DNA of 64,000 nt from Deinococcus sp. AJ005 (GCF_009017495.1 NZ_CP044990.1:1569001-1633000); one strand, 5' to 3'. Positions 21,701 through 31,421 are shown, counted from the stretch's first letter. The notes: generated from the sequence alone by a model not told the origin. Numbers and translations: made by a program.

Positions 21701-24700
21701 CTTCGCCAGAGACACGCTGCCCGCCGCGCGCTGTCCCGCTGCCCTCAGATTCACGCGCGCCTGACCGCTGGCCTGTTCGAAGTCCAGCCCAGGCACGGTC
21801 AGATCGAGGCTGGCCCGGCCCGTCAGGTCTGCCAGTTGACCGCTCAGCACCGGCCCCAGCGCGCGGGCGTCCAGCGTGGCCCCCTGGATGCTCAGGTCCC
21901 GCCCGTTGTAGGCGAACGGCAGCCGCGCCCACGGATGCCGCAGCGTGCCGGACGCGCTCAGGGTGTCCTTCCAGTTCACGCGGGCATTCAGGGTCAGCGG
22001 TTGGTTCAGATACCGCGTGCCCGTGCTGGTCAGGGTGGCTCCTGTGGCTGTCAGTTGCGCGGTCAGGCGGCCCGGCACCACCTCGGCGCGTAGGGTTTCA
22101 GGCAGCAGGGGTAGGGCGGGCGCGAGGGCGGTTGTGACCCCGCCTCTCACCTTCGGCAGCACCTCTACCCGGCCCGTCAGCGGCCCGAATGGCAGCGCCG
22201 CCAGGGTCTGGCCCGCGCCCAGCAGCTTGACCGTGCCAGGAGTGCCGGACAGCGCATATTTCGCCTGCAAACTGCCGCTCCACTGGCCGCCCGTATACGT
22301 CAGTCCACCCACCGTCGCCCGCGCCCCGGTCAGTGAAGCCGTCAGCGGAAAGCTCTGCGCTGGAACACTCACGGTCAGCGGTGCCGTGCCAAAACGCTGT
22401 GCTTTCACGTTGACCGTGCCGCGCAGATCGGCCACGCCGCCCCCCGCCGTCGCGCTGAAGTACGGCCCGCTGACCTTCAGCTTCAGGTCCTCCACCGTCG
22501 CCGGAAGGGTCAGGCGTCCGGTGGCGCTGACCGTCTGCCCGGCAATCTCGCCTTTGGCGCTGATGCGTCCGTTCTGTGCGTTGACGGTAAAGGGTCCGGC
22601 CTGCAAGGTGCCGCTGAGGACGCCTCCGCGTGCCTTCAGATCGCCCACCAGCTTCTGCCCAGCCAGCGTCAGCCCGCGTGCCTGCACATCGAAGTCCGAG
22701 AAGCCGCGCAGGTCCAAGGTGGCCGCGCCGCCCCCAGCGTCCCGCACGTTGATTCGCCCGCGTGGCTCGGTGCCGCGCCCGGTGACGTTGCCCTCCACGA
22801 ACAGCCCGCCCGCGATGGGGCCGCGCACCTGCACGTCATACCGCCCTTCCGGCAGCGAGGCGGTGCCGCGTGCGCTGAGGCCCTCGCGGTCTGTCAGCAG
22901 CACGTTCAGATCGCTCCAGGGGCCGCTCAGGGCCACCGTGTACTGGTCCAGTTGACCGCGTGCGTCCACTGCGCCACGGAACGTTCCGTTCTTACCCGGT
23001 CCCCAGGTGGCGCGGCCCTGCACGTTTCCTTCCTGCCCGAAGGCGGTCAGCGGTTGCGCTCCAGTCACGCGGGCCAGCCCGGTTGCGCCGTCGTAAGTGA
23101 CGTTCAGATCGCCCCAGGTGCCATTCACGGCCAGCTTGGGCGTCAGCGTTCCGGTCAGGTCCACCGCCTGTGCGGGCAGGGTCACGCCGCTGAACGACAG
23201 TTCGCCGCTACGGCCCGTAACCCGCGCCTGCAACGCGTCGTAAGGACCATTGACCGCCGCGTTTAACGTTTGGCCCTGCGCCGACACCGTGCCGCTGACG
23301 CCCACCTGCGGATAGACCTGACCGCTGACGCGGGCGGTGGCCCCGGCGTAATTGGCCTTCAGATCAGCCGTCAATGCTCCGTCTGTGCGGGTCACTGTCC
23401 CCGCCACGTCCGCGCCCGCCACGCCGGCGTTCACGGTTGCTGTGCCGCCCCGCCCGGCCAGATTCAGGTCCAGTGTGCCCGAGAGGTCCGGCAGATTCAC
23501 CAGTGGACGCAGCGCGGCAAGGTTCACGCGCCCGCTGGCGTTCACGTTCTGTCCGTCGATCATGCCCCGCGCGGTCTGCCCCGCCGTGGTCAGATCGAAG
23601 CGCACACCGCCCGTATCCGTCAGGCTGAGGTTGCCCGCGATGTCGGCCCCCTGGATGCGGGCGGTGGTGTCGTAGGGCGCACTCAGGCTGGTGTCGGCCA
23701 GCACGGTCACGCCGTTTGCCGCGCTCCCATTCACCGTGCCGCTCAGGCTGGCACGGCTGCCGCGTCCGGTGGCGGTCAGGTCAAAGCCGTTTCCGCGCAC
23801 CGTCAGCGTGCCGAACGCCTTGAGGGTGTTGGTCACGGTCACGTCGCCGCTGACCTTCAGGCCGCCCAGGACTTCCAGCCCCCGCGCCGTGATCGGGAAG
23901 GAATCGCCGTTCCAGCGCAGCACCTGCTGGCCCGAAGTAAAGGTGCCACTTTGGCGCAGATAATTCACGTCCAGCGGCCCACTGAGGGTCTGCACCAGTC
24001 CGGGCACCTGCGCCGTCAGGTTGCCGGTCACGTCCCCGGCTTCCAGATCGAGTTGCCCCGCGCCGGAAAGCGTCAGTCCTGCGCCTTGCAGATTGCTGGC
24101 GCTCCAGCTCCCGCGAAATTTCGGGTCCAGATCGAGCTTTACGGTTCCCAGGTCCGCCTTCAATCCCTGTTTATTCAGCCGCGCCGTGCCTGCCAGCGCG
24201 AACGGTCCCGCCGTGCCACCCGTGACCACGGCCCGCATGTCGCTGGGCTTGCCGCTCAGGGTCACCTTTGCCTCTGCTGCGCCGTAAGTGGGATTGAGGA
24301 CGGCGTTTAGCCGCTCGCCCTTCAACGCGAACGTGCCCGACAGTGGGCCGCCCAGCCCTTGCCCCCGGAGGGTGATCAGGTTCTGCGCGTCGATGCTGGC
24401 CTGCACGTTCAGCGGCTTCTGCCCGAACGCGCCCACCAGTTCGGCCTGCCCGGGCCGGCCAAGGGTCCAGGTGCCGCTCAGTTTCTGCAAGGAGTTGCCC
24501 AGCCGGGTGTCGGCGCTGAATGTCAGGTCATTGTTCTGCGGGGCTTTTTCCCCGGCGGCATGCATGAAGGCGTAGCTGGCCTGCACATTGCTGAAGGCGA
24601 CGCCCGATAGCTTACCCGCGCCCCCCACCTGCGCCGACACCTGCACGTCCTGCCAGCCGCCCGCCGTGACGCGCAAGTTCAGTGCGCCCTCGCCCGTGGT

Positions 24701-25696
24701 GCCCAGCGCCCGCGCCAGCCCGGAGACGGTGGGCGAGGCGTCCGCCGTGACGGTCCAGTTTTTCGCTTTCAGGTTCACATTGCCTGTGGCCTTGATCGGG
24801 CCGTTCCAGCCCTGCCCACTCAGCTTCAGATCGATGTCGTCGCCGCGCTGGATAACCGTCCCGCCAATGCCCGTCACGGTCACGAACTTCGCCTCCGGCA
24901 CGCGCACGGCGGCGTCGCTGATCCTGAGATCGCCACGCACTGGGCCGTCGTTCAGCACGTATTTTCCGCTAATGCGCCCCGCTGTCACTCCCGGCCAGTA
25001 AAAGTTCAGGACCCGTGCGTCCGCGTCCAGATCGGCGGTGACCACATTGTTTTCGCCCAGTGTTACCTCGGCGTTCAACTCGCCCTGCGGCGTGCGGCCC
25101 GTCACACTCAGCCCTCCATCCTGGCGTGGCTTGATCTGGAGTTGCGCGTCGGGAATCTCGCCTTTTTTGCCGTCCACGTTCAGGCGGATGTTCTGCACAT
25201 TCAGCTCGCCCAGCGAGACCTTCCAGCCGCTGCCCGTCTTGTCGCCCTTGCCTGCGTTTTCCAGACTTTTGATCAGCTCGTCGGCATTCAGGTTCACGGT
25301 GGTGTCCCGGACACTCGCACCCAGCCGAAGCGTTTTGTTGAAGGGATTGAATGCCTCCACAGTTACGCCCGCTTGCCCCACCTGCGCCTCCACGCCGGGC
25401 TGCCGCACGGTCACGCCTTCCAGCCGGGGGGACCAGATCGGTCCGCTGACCCGCTGTGCGCTGACACCCAGTTCCGGGCCGTAGCGTGCCAGCAGCCAGC
25501 CGCCGAACAGGGTGGGGGAGAAGACGATGATCAGCGCCAGCACGGCCACCACGCCCAGCAGCGCCCACGGCCAGCGCCGCCGCTGGGCCGGGGTGCGGGG
25601 CGATTTTTTCAGTTCCGATGCGGTGGAAACGCGCTGGGCCGCCGGATCGTCGGTCACGCGCTCCCCACGCCGCGCCCGGTCCTGTTGCTCCTGCAT
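15725..25696 (-). CDS. tamB: Giant TamB/DUF490-type translocation and assembly or lipid-transfer protein
   Basis: A single frame of 3323 residues, far longer than E. coli TamB (about 1260). The N-terminus is basic and cytoplasmic, followed by a membrane anchor (residues about 43-64, LLGVVAVLALIIVF). The middle is a very long run of beta-rich repeats of the type G-x-L-x-V-x-G-x-A, as in the beta-taco groove of AsmA/TamB proteins. The C-terminal 310 residues (from about 3010; FIYLRENEFTLGDSRVTFAG and GLLDATYSTPDDRFTFRVST) carry the conserved DUF490 domain that meets an outer-membrane BamA-like partner. The family links inner and outer membranes and moves lipids or helps assemble outer-membrane proteins; the extra length may span the thick Deinococcus wall. 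No stop or frameshift is seen. Confidence 0.9.
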   Translation of the reverse strand: MQEQQDRARRGERVTDDPAAQRVSTASELKKSPRTPAQRRRWPWALLGVVAVLALIIVFSPTLFGGWLLARYGPELGVSAQRVSGPIWSPRLEGVTVRQPGVEAQVGQAGVTVEAFNPFNKTLRLGASVRDTTVNLNADELIKSLENAGKGDKTGSGWKVSLGELNVQNIRLNVDGKKGEIPDAQLQIKPRQDGGLSVTGRTPQGELNAEVTLGENNVVTADLDADARVLNFYWPGVTAGRISGKYVLNDGPVRGDLRISDAAVRVPEAKFVTVTGIGGTVIQRGDDIDLKLSGQGWNGPIKATGNVNLKAKNWTVTADASPTVSGLARALGTTGEGALNLRVTAGGWQDVQVSAQVGGAGKLSGVAFSNVQASYAFMHAAGEKAPQNNDLTFSADTRLGNSLQKLSGTWTLGRPGQAELVGAFGQKPLNVQASIDAQNLITLRGQGLGGPLSGTFALKGERLNAVLNPTYGAAEAKVTLSGKPSDMRAVVTGGTAGPFALAGTARLNKQGLKADLGTVKLDLDPKFRGSWSASNLQGAGLTLSGAGQLDLEAGDVTGNLTAQVPGLVQTLSGPLDVNYLRQSGTFTSGQQVLRWNGDSFPITARGLEVLGGLKVSGDVTVTNTLKAFGTLTVRGNGFDLTATGRGSRASLSGTVNGSAANGVTVLADTSLSAPYDTTARIQGADIAGNLSLTDTGGVRFDLTTAGQTARGMIDGQNVNASGRVNLAALRPLVNLPDLSGTLDLNLAGRGGTATVNAGVAGADVAGTVTRTDGALTADLKANYAGATARVSGQVYPQVGVSGTVSAQGQTLNAAVNGPYDALQARVTGRSGELSFSGVTLPAQAVDLTGTLTPKLAVNGTWGDLNVTYDGATGLARVTGAQPLTAFGQEGNVQGRATWGPGKNGTFRGAVDARGQLDQYTVALSGPWSDLNVLLTDREGLSARGTASLPEGRYDVQVRGPIAGGLFVEGNVTGRGTEPRGRINVRDAGGGAATLDLRGFSDFDVQARGLTLAGQKLVGDLKARGGVLSGTLQAGPFTVNAQNGRISAKGEIAGQTVSATGRLTLPATVEDLKLKVSGPYFSATAGGGVADLRGTVNVKAQRFGTAPLTVSVPAQSFPLTASLTGARATVGGLTYTGGQWSGSLQAKYALSGTPGTVKLLGAGQTLAALPFGPLTGRVEVLPKVRGGVTTALAPALPLLPETLRAEVVPGRLTAQLTATGATLTSTGTRYLNQPLTLNARVNWKDTLSASGTLRHPWARLPFAYNGRDLSIQGATLDARALGPVLSGQLADLTGRASLDLTVPGLDFEQASGQARVNLRAAGQRAAGSVSLAKGQLGADLNSTLAGLNVGVRGSLYPQADARLTLDGLNATLRGNAENTLTLQLTGQYAERGVDVTATATGLTKGTASVQLGGTVAGAALNLAVNQGAGTGLAAWKTAGSVSVPDLGTVLLSETVGNVTATLGGTLADLRLDTAGTLSVGTGAGVKFQAPASYRDGVLRLQGATATLPQGTVRASGPVFPELKLSAKARVTDLLPGNYTARITGAYSKPDVNVQGALSEGVAGLQAQGTRLTARLLGQDWKVGLSGEKLAGTLRGQLGTNALGGLANADLSVNAAYMGGSPDAPINVRLNGNPGWNARTGWSGTLRVAGDIPGGPLDAVLDGNGALKVAALVGTGNTQARLTGSLPADLAFKPGGTLDLLAFDVGALWGRPEQLRVSGAVNVGGASWTAPEAAFAGKLADSGNELTGDLGASYRAGDLSVRLNGAKVAGGGTLVDGRYTASLKADTLRLARLLPRELDVDALTFAGRLEATGTLAEGPQVVSVQNLALKGQQEQAGPFSLYGSASYRWRAGGADELRTALSGSLRGGVLKADGQLPDGVRVTVRGLGTSFLNTPVLNGGTVGADMTLRGAVGDPALEGSVTARTDAFDALATLSGRVRDPRALARVNLLGAAGGTLYADAQDLNLDAGTVRAKLYGTVQSGGNTAKVNLNGVWPQLAGTVEATLAGLKEPLALNADGRGSYVLDGGELGGGSVRLQKGQGFIPSLSGSLNLTPLPLVGGSGQLSVAATLAGTLSAPMLAATVTSRNASAYGVTLADTTGRLGGTLNALTGTLNQASGTVATLDGGKATLNGLRLNAAGSILRASGTAGLDGSADLNLSASGTLSGNLKAVYRARSLSLAGNLSGPQKLAAAVDLRADPFTGWHGGVRVTGGPSLGGSGDVLTAPAVVDVSGPLAHPLAQGTAGLLGAGARIVASQTGVQVRLVDGPGATANGAVGVRPNGAGEWRWNGAASLTRPELSLSVTPSGALADPNVLLSVRRGEWRASGTATLEGADLRVSDGERDGSLSFRGGQLATNLPGLQLARLGIPNLNGVLTASGTLNTNTQNGQVALKVTNFTSPAEIPYLGLQLSGEASANVTLRGGRTGVAAQVTLPSGTLQLNALQGEKNWTGRLSGSLKQAGGTLNVNVGLDSGGLTGLLGVKTYPVDVANQKLTVDGEVNLKGQSFGAALTARNEVGGVSVDASGGIADLLPQTPLGALALQPTGEGYSVKAVLDDLEVSNLKIAPDLSGRLSGNANLQDGGGTFVLRSEGLMVGSKTLPARLEGTLAGGSWRIRGFLGQSDFTAGLNGGEVFGQGSLRALPVGALVAAFTGAAPGEGVVTGVARFRFPLADPPSGSLSVVAERIRVSATNETGEAASTETLTGTGTLEYAAGELRGLNVQLTGAGTWDVRGQYTRQKVDVNARFTNTTFTPVLRLIPGLSELDPSLRGSLTLSAAGTYDRPRGLLRVQNVSGSVAGLSLEIPNFTGDLPDSGAFTASGTVLTGGALGANGKLDVTGQLTLGKLSGARVGFAGLLAPQGLGALPNSTVVLAQDGEGFTLDAQSRSTNAATGAGNLRLSGQVSPTIDLTLAARNYNLPLSVIFARDSALNADLRAVDDGTLIRVSGAADFLRLTLGRADAKTAIPTPGKSNGQAVNGTESGPNSSTGRTTDNYVSPLPEVYSTFPAPAMNTGEAVPRPARPFLERVVFEDIPIRAPGGIRVDESLARAEFSTAGLTLSGSGARPRISGSVRSERGFIYLRENEFTLGDSRVTFAGDSLLPAFNITATGQVLAVTTRQRVPVTLNLSGEFAARADGQPALNLTTTLSCTAQSVACNGPDTGQGYTEPELYALVATGVPNLTALPGNIGALGASAVQTALNVFVLGELERTLARAFGLDVFRLTPNLNGVDGSVNATLTLGSYLTRDLYLQYQVDLAGKGLLDATYSTPDDRFTFRVSTPLTGLDLGSLRPSFSAGYNINPRTNLSIGVTNADVSTRVRFGVTYRIGGR

Positions 25697-25819
25697 TGTT
25701 CCGGGACCGCGCGCATTGCCGGTATTCTAACGGCCAGCGCGTGAGTTGGCAGCCCGCAGCCTCACCGGACCGTCAGATTCCCACCCTCTGCCTGCACTCC
25801 GGGCGTTACTCTGGACCCC

Positions 25820-26083
25820 ATGCGTCTGACTGCCCTTGTGATCGGCCACGTTCAGGGGGTTGGATACCGCCTGTACGTCCAGAGATATGCCCGTGATCTG
25901 AAGTTGCAGGGTTATGCCGAGAACCTGACCGATGGCCGGGTGGAGGTCGTCGCAGAGGGCCATGAGGCCGATCTGTCGCGCCTGCTGCACTGGCTGCGGC
26001 GCGGCCCGCCCCACGCCCGCGTGCGCGATGTCCAGACCCAGACCAGCGAGGAGACGGGCCTGAAGGATTTTCACATTTACTGA
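25820..26083 (+). CDS. acyP: Acylphosphatase
   Basis: An 87-residue enzyme that hydrolyses acyl phosphates such as 1,3-bisphosphoglycerate. [15 protein letters not shown] contains the phosphate-binding loop with its arginine (R17), and [17 protein letters not shown] holds the catalytic asparagine (about N35). Length and motif spacing fit the family fully. TACTCT lies at 25807-25812, 7 nt before the ATG, so the message is probably leaderless. Its 3' end overlaps the convergent GNAT gene by 7 nt. Confidence 0.95.
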   Translation: MRLTALVIGHVQGVGYRLYVQRYARDLKLQGYAENLTDGRVEVVAEGHEADLSRLLHWLRRGPPHARVRDVQTQTSEETGLKDFHIY

Positions 26084-26655
26084 GCGGTGTTTTGAGCCGG
26101 GCGGATCATGTGGTTATAGACGTGACCGCCCAGTGTCCTCTCTCCGGCCACCTTAAATCCCTCACACTCGTAGAGCCGGGCGGCGCGGTTGCCGTGTTCC
26201 ACCAGCAGGCCCACGCGTTCCAGGCCATTGGCCGAGGCTTGTGTGGCGGCTTCCCGCAACAGCCGCGCCCCGACGCCGTGCCCACGCGCCGCCTCCGTGA
26301 CGGCCAGTGTATCCAGATACCATTCGCCGGGCAGGCCCTCGGAAACGATGTCGGTGGGCAACCCACGTCCACGTAAATGTTCGCGGAACGGCTCGTCCAG
26401 CGCCCCGGAGTTGGCCCCTGCGTACCCCAGCAGCAGGCCCAGCGCCTCGCCGGAGCGCTGAGCAATCCACACGTTCTGAAAGCTGAGGCGGTTGCCAGAG
26501 CGCGCGAAGAACTCCAGTATCACCCCCTCGGCCTCGGCTTCAGTGACTGCGCCAGTGAGGGCTAAGCCGATGTGGCCGATGGTCTCCTGAATCAGTGGGA
26601 CAGCGAATGCGGCGTCGTCGGCGTGCGCAGGGCGGACGGTCACAACCTGGGTCAT
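26077..26655 (-). CDS. GNAT family N-acetyltransferase
   Basis: A 192-residue acetyl-CoA-dependent acetyltransferase. The acetyl-CoA loop is [14 protein letters not shown] (near residue 124), preceded by [10 protein letters not shown] and followed by [21 protein letters not shown], all in the normal GNAT order. Its start overlaps the phoU stop (ATGA), so it is the last gene of the pstCAB-phoU transcript. The acceptor (amine or protein) is unknown. Confidence 0.9.
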   Translation of the reverse strand: MTQVVTVRPAHADDAAFAVPLIQETIGHIGLALTGAVTEAEAEGVILEFFARSGNRLSFQNVWIAQRSGEALGLLLGYAGANSGALDEPFREHLRGRGLPTDIVSEGLPGEWYLDTLAVTEAARGHGVGARLLREAATQASANGLERVGLLVEHGNRAARLYECEGFKVAGERTLGGHVYNHMIRPAQNTAQ

Positions 26656-27329
26656 TGGCTCGCCACCCGGCCCAGCACCAGCGCTTCCAGCCGCTCGGCC
26701 ACGTTGACCAGATGGTCTCCCAGCCGCTCCAGATTGCGGGCGATCTGCCCGGCGGTCAGGGCCACCTCGGTGTCCTCGGGGCGTTCCAGCAGGCGGGTCA
26801 GGCTGGCGCGCTGCATCTGCTCGTACAGGGCGTCCACCTGCTCGTAATCCAGGCGCATGACTTCTCTCGCTGCGCCCAAGTCACGCTCGGCGAAGGCGTA
26901 GGCCAGCCGCTCCAGCATCCGCGACAGCAACCGGACCAGCGGCAGCACATCCTGCAAGGTAGCGCTGCGGGCGCGTGGGGCAAAATGTTCCAGGTCACAG
27001 GCCAGTTTCAGCGCGTAGTCGCCCACCCGCTCCAGATTGGTCAGGCTGCGGAACACCACCAGATGAAAGGCCAGTTCCCCGGCGCTCAGGGGCGCGGCAA
27101 AGGCGCTCAGGCAGGCGTCCTCGATCTCGCGTTCCAGTTCGTTGGTTTCCTGCTCCAGCACCCCGGCGCGGGCACCCAGGCCAGAGAATTCGGAGCGGGC
27201 GTCGGCGTCGCGCACGGCCTCCAGTTGCTCCAGCGTGATACTCAGCATTCGCAGAAAACGGGCCGTGACCCGTTCCACGCTGGCCGCGCCGCCCGGAGTC
27301 GGGCGCTGGGGGAAGGGTTGCACGCTCAT
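26652..27329 (-). CDS. phoU: Phosphate signalling protein PhoU
   Basis: A 225-residue all-helical protein with two PhoU repeats. Metal-binding signatures are visible: FRSLTNLERVGDYALKLA and, in the second half, QIARNLERLGDHLVNVAERLE, both with the E-R-x-G-D/H pattern. PhoU links the Pst transporter to the Pho two-component system and restrains it when phosphate is ample. The ATG at 27329 (MSVQPFP) is preferred over a longer upstream reading. It follows pstB by about 64 nt and couples to the GNAT gene. Confidence 0.93.
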   Translation of the reverse strand: MSVQPFPQRPTPGGAASVERVTARFLRMLSITLEQLEAVRDADARSEFSGLGARAGVLEQETNELEREIEDACLSAFAAPLSAGELAFHLVVFRSLTNLERVGDYALKLACDLEHFAPRARSATLQDVLPLVRLLSRMLERLAYAFAERDLGAAREVMRLDYEQVDALYEQMQRASLTRLLERPEDTEVALTAGQIARNLERLGDHLVNVAERLEALVLGRVASQ

Positions 27330-27393
27330 GGGGCCAGTATCGCGCCTCCGTGTGATGCGGCGGTCAAGAAAGCCGGACGCCAACTTTATCCCC

Positions 27394-28152
<759 letters not shown>

Positions 28153-28169
28153 GGGAACTCCTTCGGAGT

Positions 28170-28262
28170 GGTCTAAGGGTCAAAGGGTCTAAGGAAAAGA
28201 GAAAGAGCGCGTCGTCGGGTCTTGTTTCTGCCTTAGACCCTTCGACTCTTGACCCTTAGACC
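28170..28262. repeat. Long inverted repeat between pstA and pstB
   Basis: GGTCTAAGGGTCAAAGGGTC... (28170-28194) is inverted at 28231-28262 with a 7-base insertion in the second arm. The arms overlap the last bases of pstA. It looks like a palindromic intergenic element and could form a strong hairpin that stabilises or attenuates the pst message. Confidence 0.7.
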
Positions 28263-29122
28263 TTCCTACTGAAACGCCGCGCCAGCAGACTCGTGACAAA
28301 GATCAGCACGATCAGCAGTAGCGCCCCGGCTTTGGCCATGCGCTGGTTCTCGTCGTAGGCACTCGTTGCGCCCCGGTAGATTTCCAGCGGCAGGGCGCTC
28401 ATGGGCTTGCTGGGGTCAAAGTTGACGTTGGGGTTGCCGAACGCGGTGAAGATTAGCGGGGCTGCCTCGCCTGCCACACGGGCCAGCGCCAGCATCACGC
28501 CAGTAATAATGCCCCCGGCGGCAGCGGGCAGCACGATCCGCAGCGTGACCAGCCACTGCGGCAGGCCCAGGCTCAGGCCCGCCTCGCGCACCGTCTGCGG
28601 CACCAGTTTCAGCACTTCCTCGGTGGTCCGCACGACAATCGGGATCATCAGGAAGCCCAGCGCCAGCGCCCCGGCAAAGCCCGAGAAGCCGAAGTTCAGC
28701 ACGATCAGCCCGTAGGCCACCAGTCCCATCACGATGGCCGGGATGCCCGCCAGCACGTCGCTGACGAGGCGGATGCCGGGCATCAGTGGATGGCGCGGGT
28801 ACTCGGCCAGAAAGATGCCCCCGGCCAGCCCGATCAGCACGCCAAAGACCGAGGCCATCGCCAGCATGATCAGACTTCCGGTGATGGCGTTCAGCAGGCC
28901 GCCGCCCGTCTCGCCTTCGGGGGCAGGCACTTTGGTAAAGAAATCGAGATTGATCGCGCCAATTCCCTCGCGGATCAGGTAAACGAAGATCAGGATCAGC
29001 GGCGCAACCACCAGCAGGGTGGCCAGCAGGATCAGGCTCCCCATGAACATGTTCTGTGCCTTGCGCGCCGTGCTGAGGCCAGCTTTGGCCTTCGGGCGGG
29101 CAGAGGTGGCGACGCCCATCAT
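28256..29122 (-). CDS. pstA: Phosphate ABC transporter permease PstA
   Basis: A 288-residue inner-membrane permease with about six helices (first at residues 27-50). The conserved permease region includes [20 protein letters not shown], the EAA-type loop that docks PstB. An ATGATGA overlap with pstC gives coupling, and the ATG at 29119 is an alternative start. It forms the Pi channel with PstC. Confidence 0.95.
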   Translation of the reverse strand: MMGVATSARPKAKAGLSTARKAQNMFMGSLILLATLLVVAPLILIFVYLIREGIGAINLDFFTKVPAPEGETGGGLLNAITGSLIMLAMASVFGVLIGLAGGIFLAEYPRHPLMPGIRLVSDVLAGIPAIVMGLVAYGLIVLNFGFSGFAGALALGFLMIPIVVRTTEEVLKLVPQTVREAGLSLGLPQWLVTLRIVLPAAAGGIITGVMLALARVAGEAAPLIFTAFGNPNVNFDPSKPMSALPLEIYRGATSAYDENQRMAKAGALLLIVLIFVTSLLARRFSRKV

Positions 29123-30129
29123 TTGACACCCTTGGGCGTCAGTCGCCCGATCAGCACGCGGGCCAGCAGGTTAACGGCCACGCTGACGAAGAACAGGATG
29201 AAACCCAGGGTCACGACGCTGGAGCGGTGCAGCAGTTCCTGTGCGTCCCCGAACTGGTTGGCGATCACCGAGGCCATCGTGCTGGCGTTGCCCCACAGGC
29301 TTTTTAGGATGTCCTGACTGTCCCCGATCACCATCGCCACCGCCAGTGTCTCGCCCAGCGCCCGCCCCAGCGCCAGAATCACGCCGCCCATGATCCCGGC
29401 CCGTGCATACGGCAGGATGGCCCGCGAGATGACCTCCCACTTGGTTGCGCCCAGGGCGTACATCGCCTCGCGCTGATCGGCGGGAACCAGCCGGATCACG
29501 TCCCGCGCCACCGAGGCCGTGTACGGCAGGATCATCACCGTCAGAATGATGATCGCCAGTGCCAGCCCGCGCCCCGCCCCCGACGACGGCACGAAAAAGC
29601 ATTGCAGGGTGGTCTGATCGTTGGCCCAGATACCCGCGCATTTGGTGTACAGCGCCAGCCGCTCCGGGTACTCCGGGCTGAAGAAGGTGATCTGCCACCG
29701 TGCCAGCACGGGCGCGATTACGAACAGCGCCCACAGTCCGTAAACCACGCTGGGGATAGCGGCCAGCAGCTCGATCAGGTAGCCCACCGGATTTGCCAGC
29801 CATTTCGGCGCGTACTCGGCCACGAACAGCGCACTGGCAATCGCCAGCGGCACGCTGATGATCAGCGCCACGAAACTGGTCACCAGCGTGCCCGTGATCA
29901 TGGCGGCGGCCCCGAAGGTTCCGTTGACTGGATTCCAGGTGCGCGTGGTAAAGAAGTCGATGCCAAAGCGTTGCAGCGCGGGCCAACTGTCCTTGCCCAG
30001 CAGGTACAGGCTGACCACGAACACCAGCACGATCACGCTGGCCAGCGCCAGGATCAGGTACTGAAACACGCGGTCACTGCCGCTGGACATTGACGCACGG
30101 GTGGGCAGGCGGCGGGCGGGGTCACTCAT
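29119..30129 (-). CDS. pstC: Phosphate ABC transporter permease PstC
   Basis: A 336-residue permease. The first helix is at about residues 25-45, and the family loop [23 protein letters not shown] is present. A periplasmic insert (residues about 150-190, containing [14 protein letters not shown] with two cysteines) is longer than in enteric PstC. First gene of the pstC-pstA-pstB-phoU-GNAT unit; a GTCA-repeat box is found 44-80 nt upstream. Confidence 0.95.
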   Translation of the reverse strand: MSDPARRLPTRASMSSGSDRVFQYLILALASVIVLVFVVSLYLLGKDSWPALQRFGIDFFTTRTWNPVNGTFGAAAMITGTLVTSFVALIISVPLAIASALFVAEYAPKWLANPVGYLIELLAAIPSVVYGLWALFVIAPVLARWQITFFSPEYPERLALYTKCAGIWANDQTTLQCFFVPSSGAGRGLALAIIILTVMILPYTASVARDVIRLVPADQREAMYALGATKWEVISRAILPYARAGIMGGVILALGRALGETLAVAMVIGDSQDILKSLWGNASTMASVIANQFGDAQELLHRSSVVTLGFILFFVSVAVNLLARVLIGRLTPKGVK

Positions 30130-30172
30130 GGTCGTCTCTCATTGACTGTGGGGTCTCACAAATCGGGTGCAT

Positions 30173-30216
30173 GTCGGCAGTTGACCGGAGGGGCGTCAGC
30201 GGGATGTCAGGGGAGC
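30173..30216. promoter_or_regulatory. Pho-box-like 11-bp repeats before pstC
   Basis: GTCG (30173), GTCA (30195) and GTCA (30206) fall on an exact 11-bp period (the unit at 30184 is degenerate). The 17-mer GTCAGCGGGATGTCAGG here differs by a single base from the 17-mer in front of pstS. Probable binding site of a PhoB/PhoP-type response regulator. Confidence 0.65.
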
Positions 30217-30223
30217 TGGGGGG

Positions 30224-30367
30224 TGTTGGATGTGGGTTGAGGAACAACGGAAGAGGGGGGCGAGATGCCCTCGGAATGCCTCGAAAAGAAGCGGGGCGCA
30301 GGGGAAAACCAACTCCCCGCACCCCGCCAATCTGGGTTTTGTCTGTTCCTATAACCCACATCCAACA
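30224..30367. repeat. Widely spaced 15-bp inverted repeat between pstC and pstS
   Basis: TGTTGGATGTGGGTT (30224-30238) is the exact inverse of AACCCACATCCAACA (30353-30367). The arms flank the terminator-like stem at 30291-30327. It may be a small repeat element or a long-range RNA structure between the two pst units. Confidence 0.65.
30291..30327 (-). terminator. Stem-loop between pstS and pstC
   Basis: On the minus strand GCGGGGTGCGGGGA pairs with TCCCCTGCGCCCCGC and is followed by TTCTTTTC. It lies after pstS and before pstC, which would let pstS be made in excess of the channel genes. Confidence 0.65.
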
Positions 30368-30375
30368 ACCGACTT

Positions 30376-31398
30376 CTACAGCTTCTTGCCGCCGTAGGTC
30401 ATGCTGTTGATGATGCTTTTGGCCTTGTTCGCCGCGTTGCTGGGCAGCTTGGCGTAGTCCAGCGGTTCGTTGTACTGCTGCCCGGTGGTGGTCATCCAGC
30501 TCAGCATTTTCTTGAGTTCCGTCGCCTGTGCCTCGGTGCGGTTGCCGTACTTCTGATCCTGATAAAAGATCACGTAGGTAAAGCTGGCAATCGGGTAGGC
30601 GTCGGCATTGGGGCTGTTGGTGATGCTGACGCGGGTGTCGGCGGGAATCACCACGCCCTCGGCGGCCTTGCTGGCGGGTCCGTTGTCAGCCAGGATGAAC
30701 GTGCCCGCGCGGTTCTGCACGCTGCCGTAGGGTAGTTTGTTCTGCTTGGCGTACACCAGTTCCACGTAGCCCAGCGCGCCGGGTGTGCTTTTCACGACGC
30801 CTGCCACGCCGTCATTGCCCTTGGCCCCGGTGCCCACGGGCCAGTCCAGGCTGTTGCCGGTGCCCACCTTGGTCTTCCACTCGCTGCTGACCTTGCTCAG
30901 GTAATCGCTGAAGACGAAGGTGGTGCCAGAGCCATCACTGCGCCGAGCCACGGTGATCGGCAGCGGGGGAATGGTCACACCGGGATTCAGGGCGGCAATC
31001 GCCTTGTCGTTCCACAGCTTTATCTTGCCCAGGTAGATGTCGGCCAGTACCTTGCCCGTGAACTTCAGCGGCGCGGTCACGCCGGGCAGGTTATAGGAGG
31101 GCACCACTGCGCCGATGGCCGTGGGGATGTGCAGCAGCTTGGCCGGGGCCGTCTTCAGGGTCTCGTCGCTCATGGGGTTATCGGACCCCGCGAAGTCCAC
31201 GGTGCGCTCGATGATCTGCTTCTGGCCGCTGCCGCTGCCCACGCTCTGGTAGTTGACGCTCACGCCCTTATCTTTCTTGTATTCGGCGAACATCTTGCTG
31301 TACAGCGGGTACGGAAAGCTCGCGCCCGCCCCGGTCAGGCTCTGGGCCGAGGCAGTCGTGGCAATCAGGGCGAGGCCCAGCAGAAAGGTCTTCTTCAT
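30376..31398 (-). CDS. pstS: Phosphate-binding protein PstS
   Basis: A 340-residue periplasmic binding protein with a Sec signal ([18 protein letters not shown]). The Pi-binding segments are clear: [34 protein letters not shown] and [15 protein letters not shown]. It hands phosphate to PstCA. Four GTCA units on an 11-bp period lie 24-60 nt upstream. Separated from pstC by a terminator-like stem. Confidence 0.97.
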   Translation of the reverse strand: MKKTFLLGLALIATTASAQSLTGAGASFPYPLYSKMFAEYKKDKGVSVNYQSVGSGSGQKQIIERTVDFAGSDNPMSDETLKTAPAKLLHIPTAIGAVVPSYNLPGVTAPLKFTGKVLADIYLGKIKLWNDKAIAALNPGVTIPPLPITVARRSDGSGTTFVFSDYLSKVSSEWKTKVGTGNSLDWPVGTGAKGNDGVAGVVKSTPGALGYVELVYAKQNKLPYGSVQNRAGTFILADNGPASKAAEGVVIPADTRVSITNSPNADAYPIASFTYVIFYQDQKYGNRTEAQATELKKMLSWMTTTGQQYNEPLDYAKLPSNAANKAKSIINSMTYGGKKL

Positions 31399-31421
31399 GC
31401 CCCCGAGTCTGCGGCCCGAGT

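Noticed and set aside
15962..24310. Long plus-strand open frames opposite the TamB gene
   Set aside because: They are GC-rich mirror frames with no family motif and low-complexity Ala/Arg/Gly/Gln composition.
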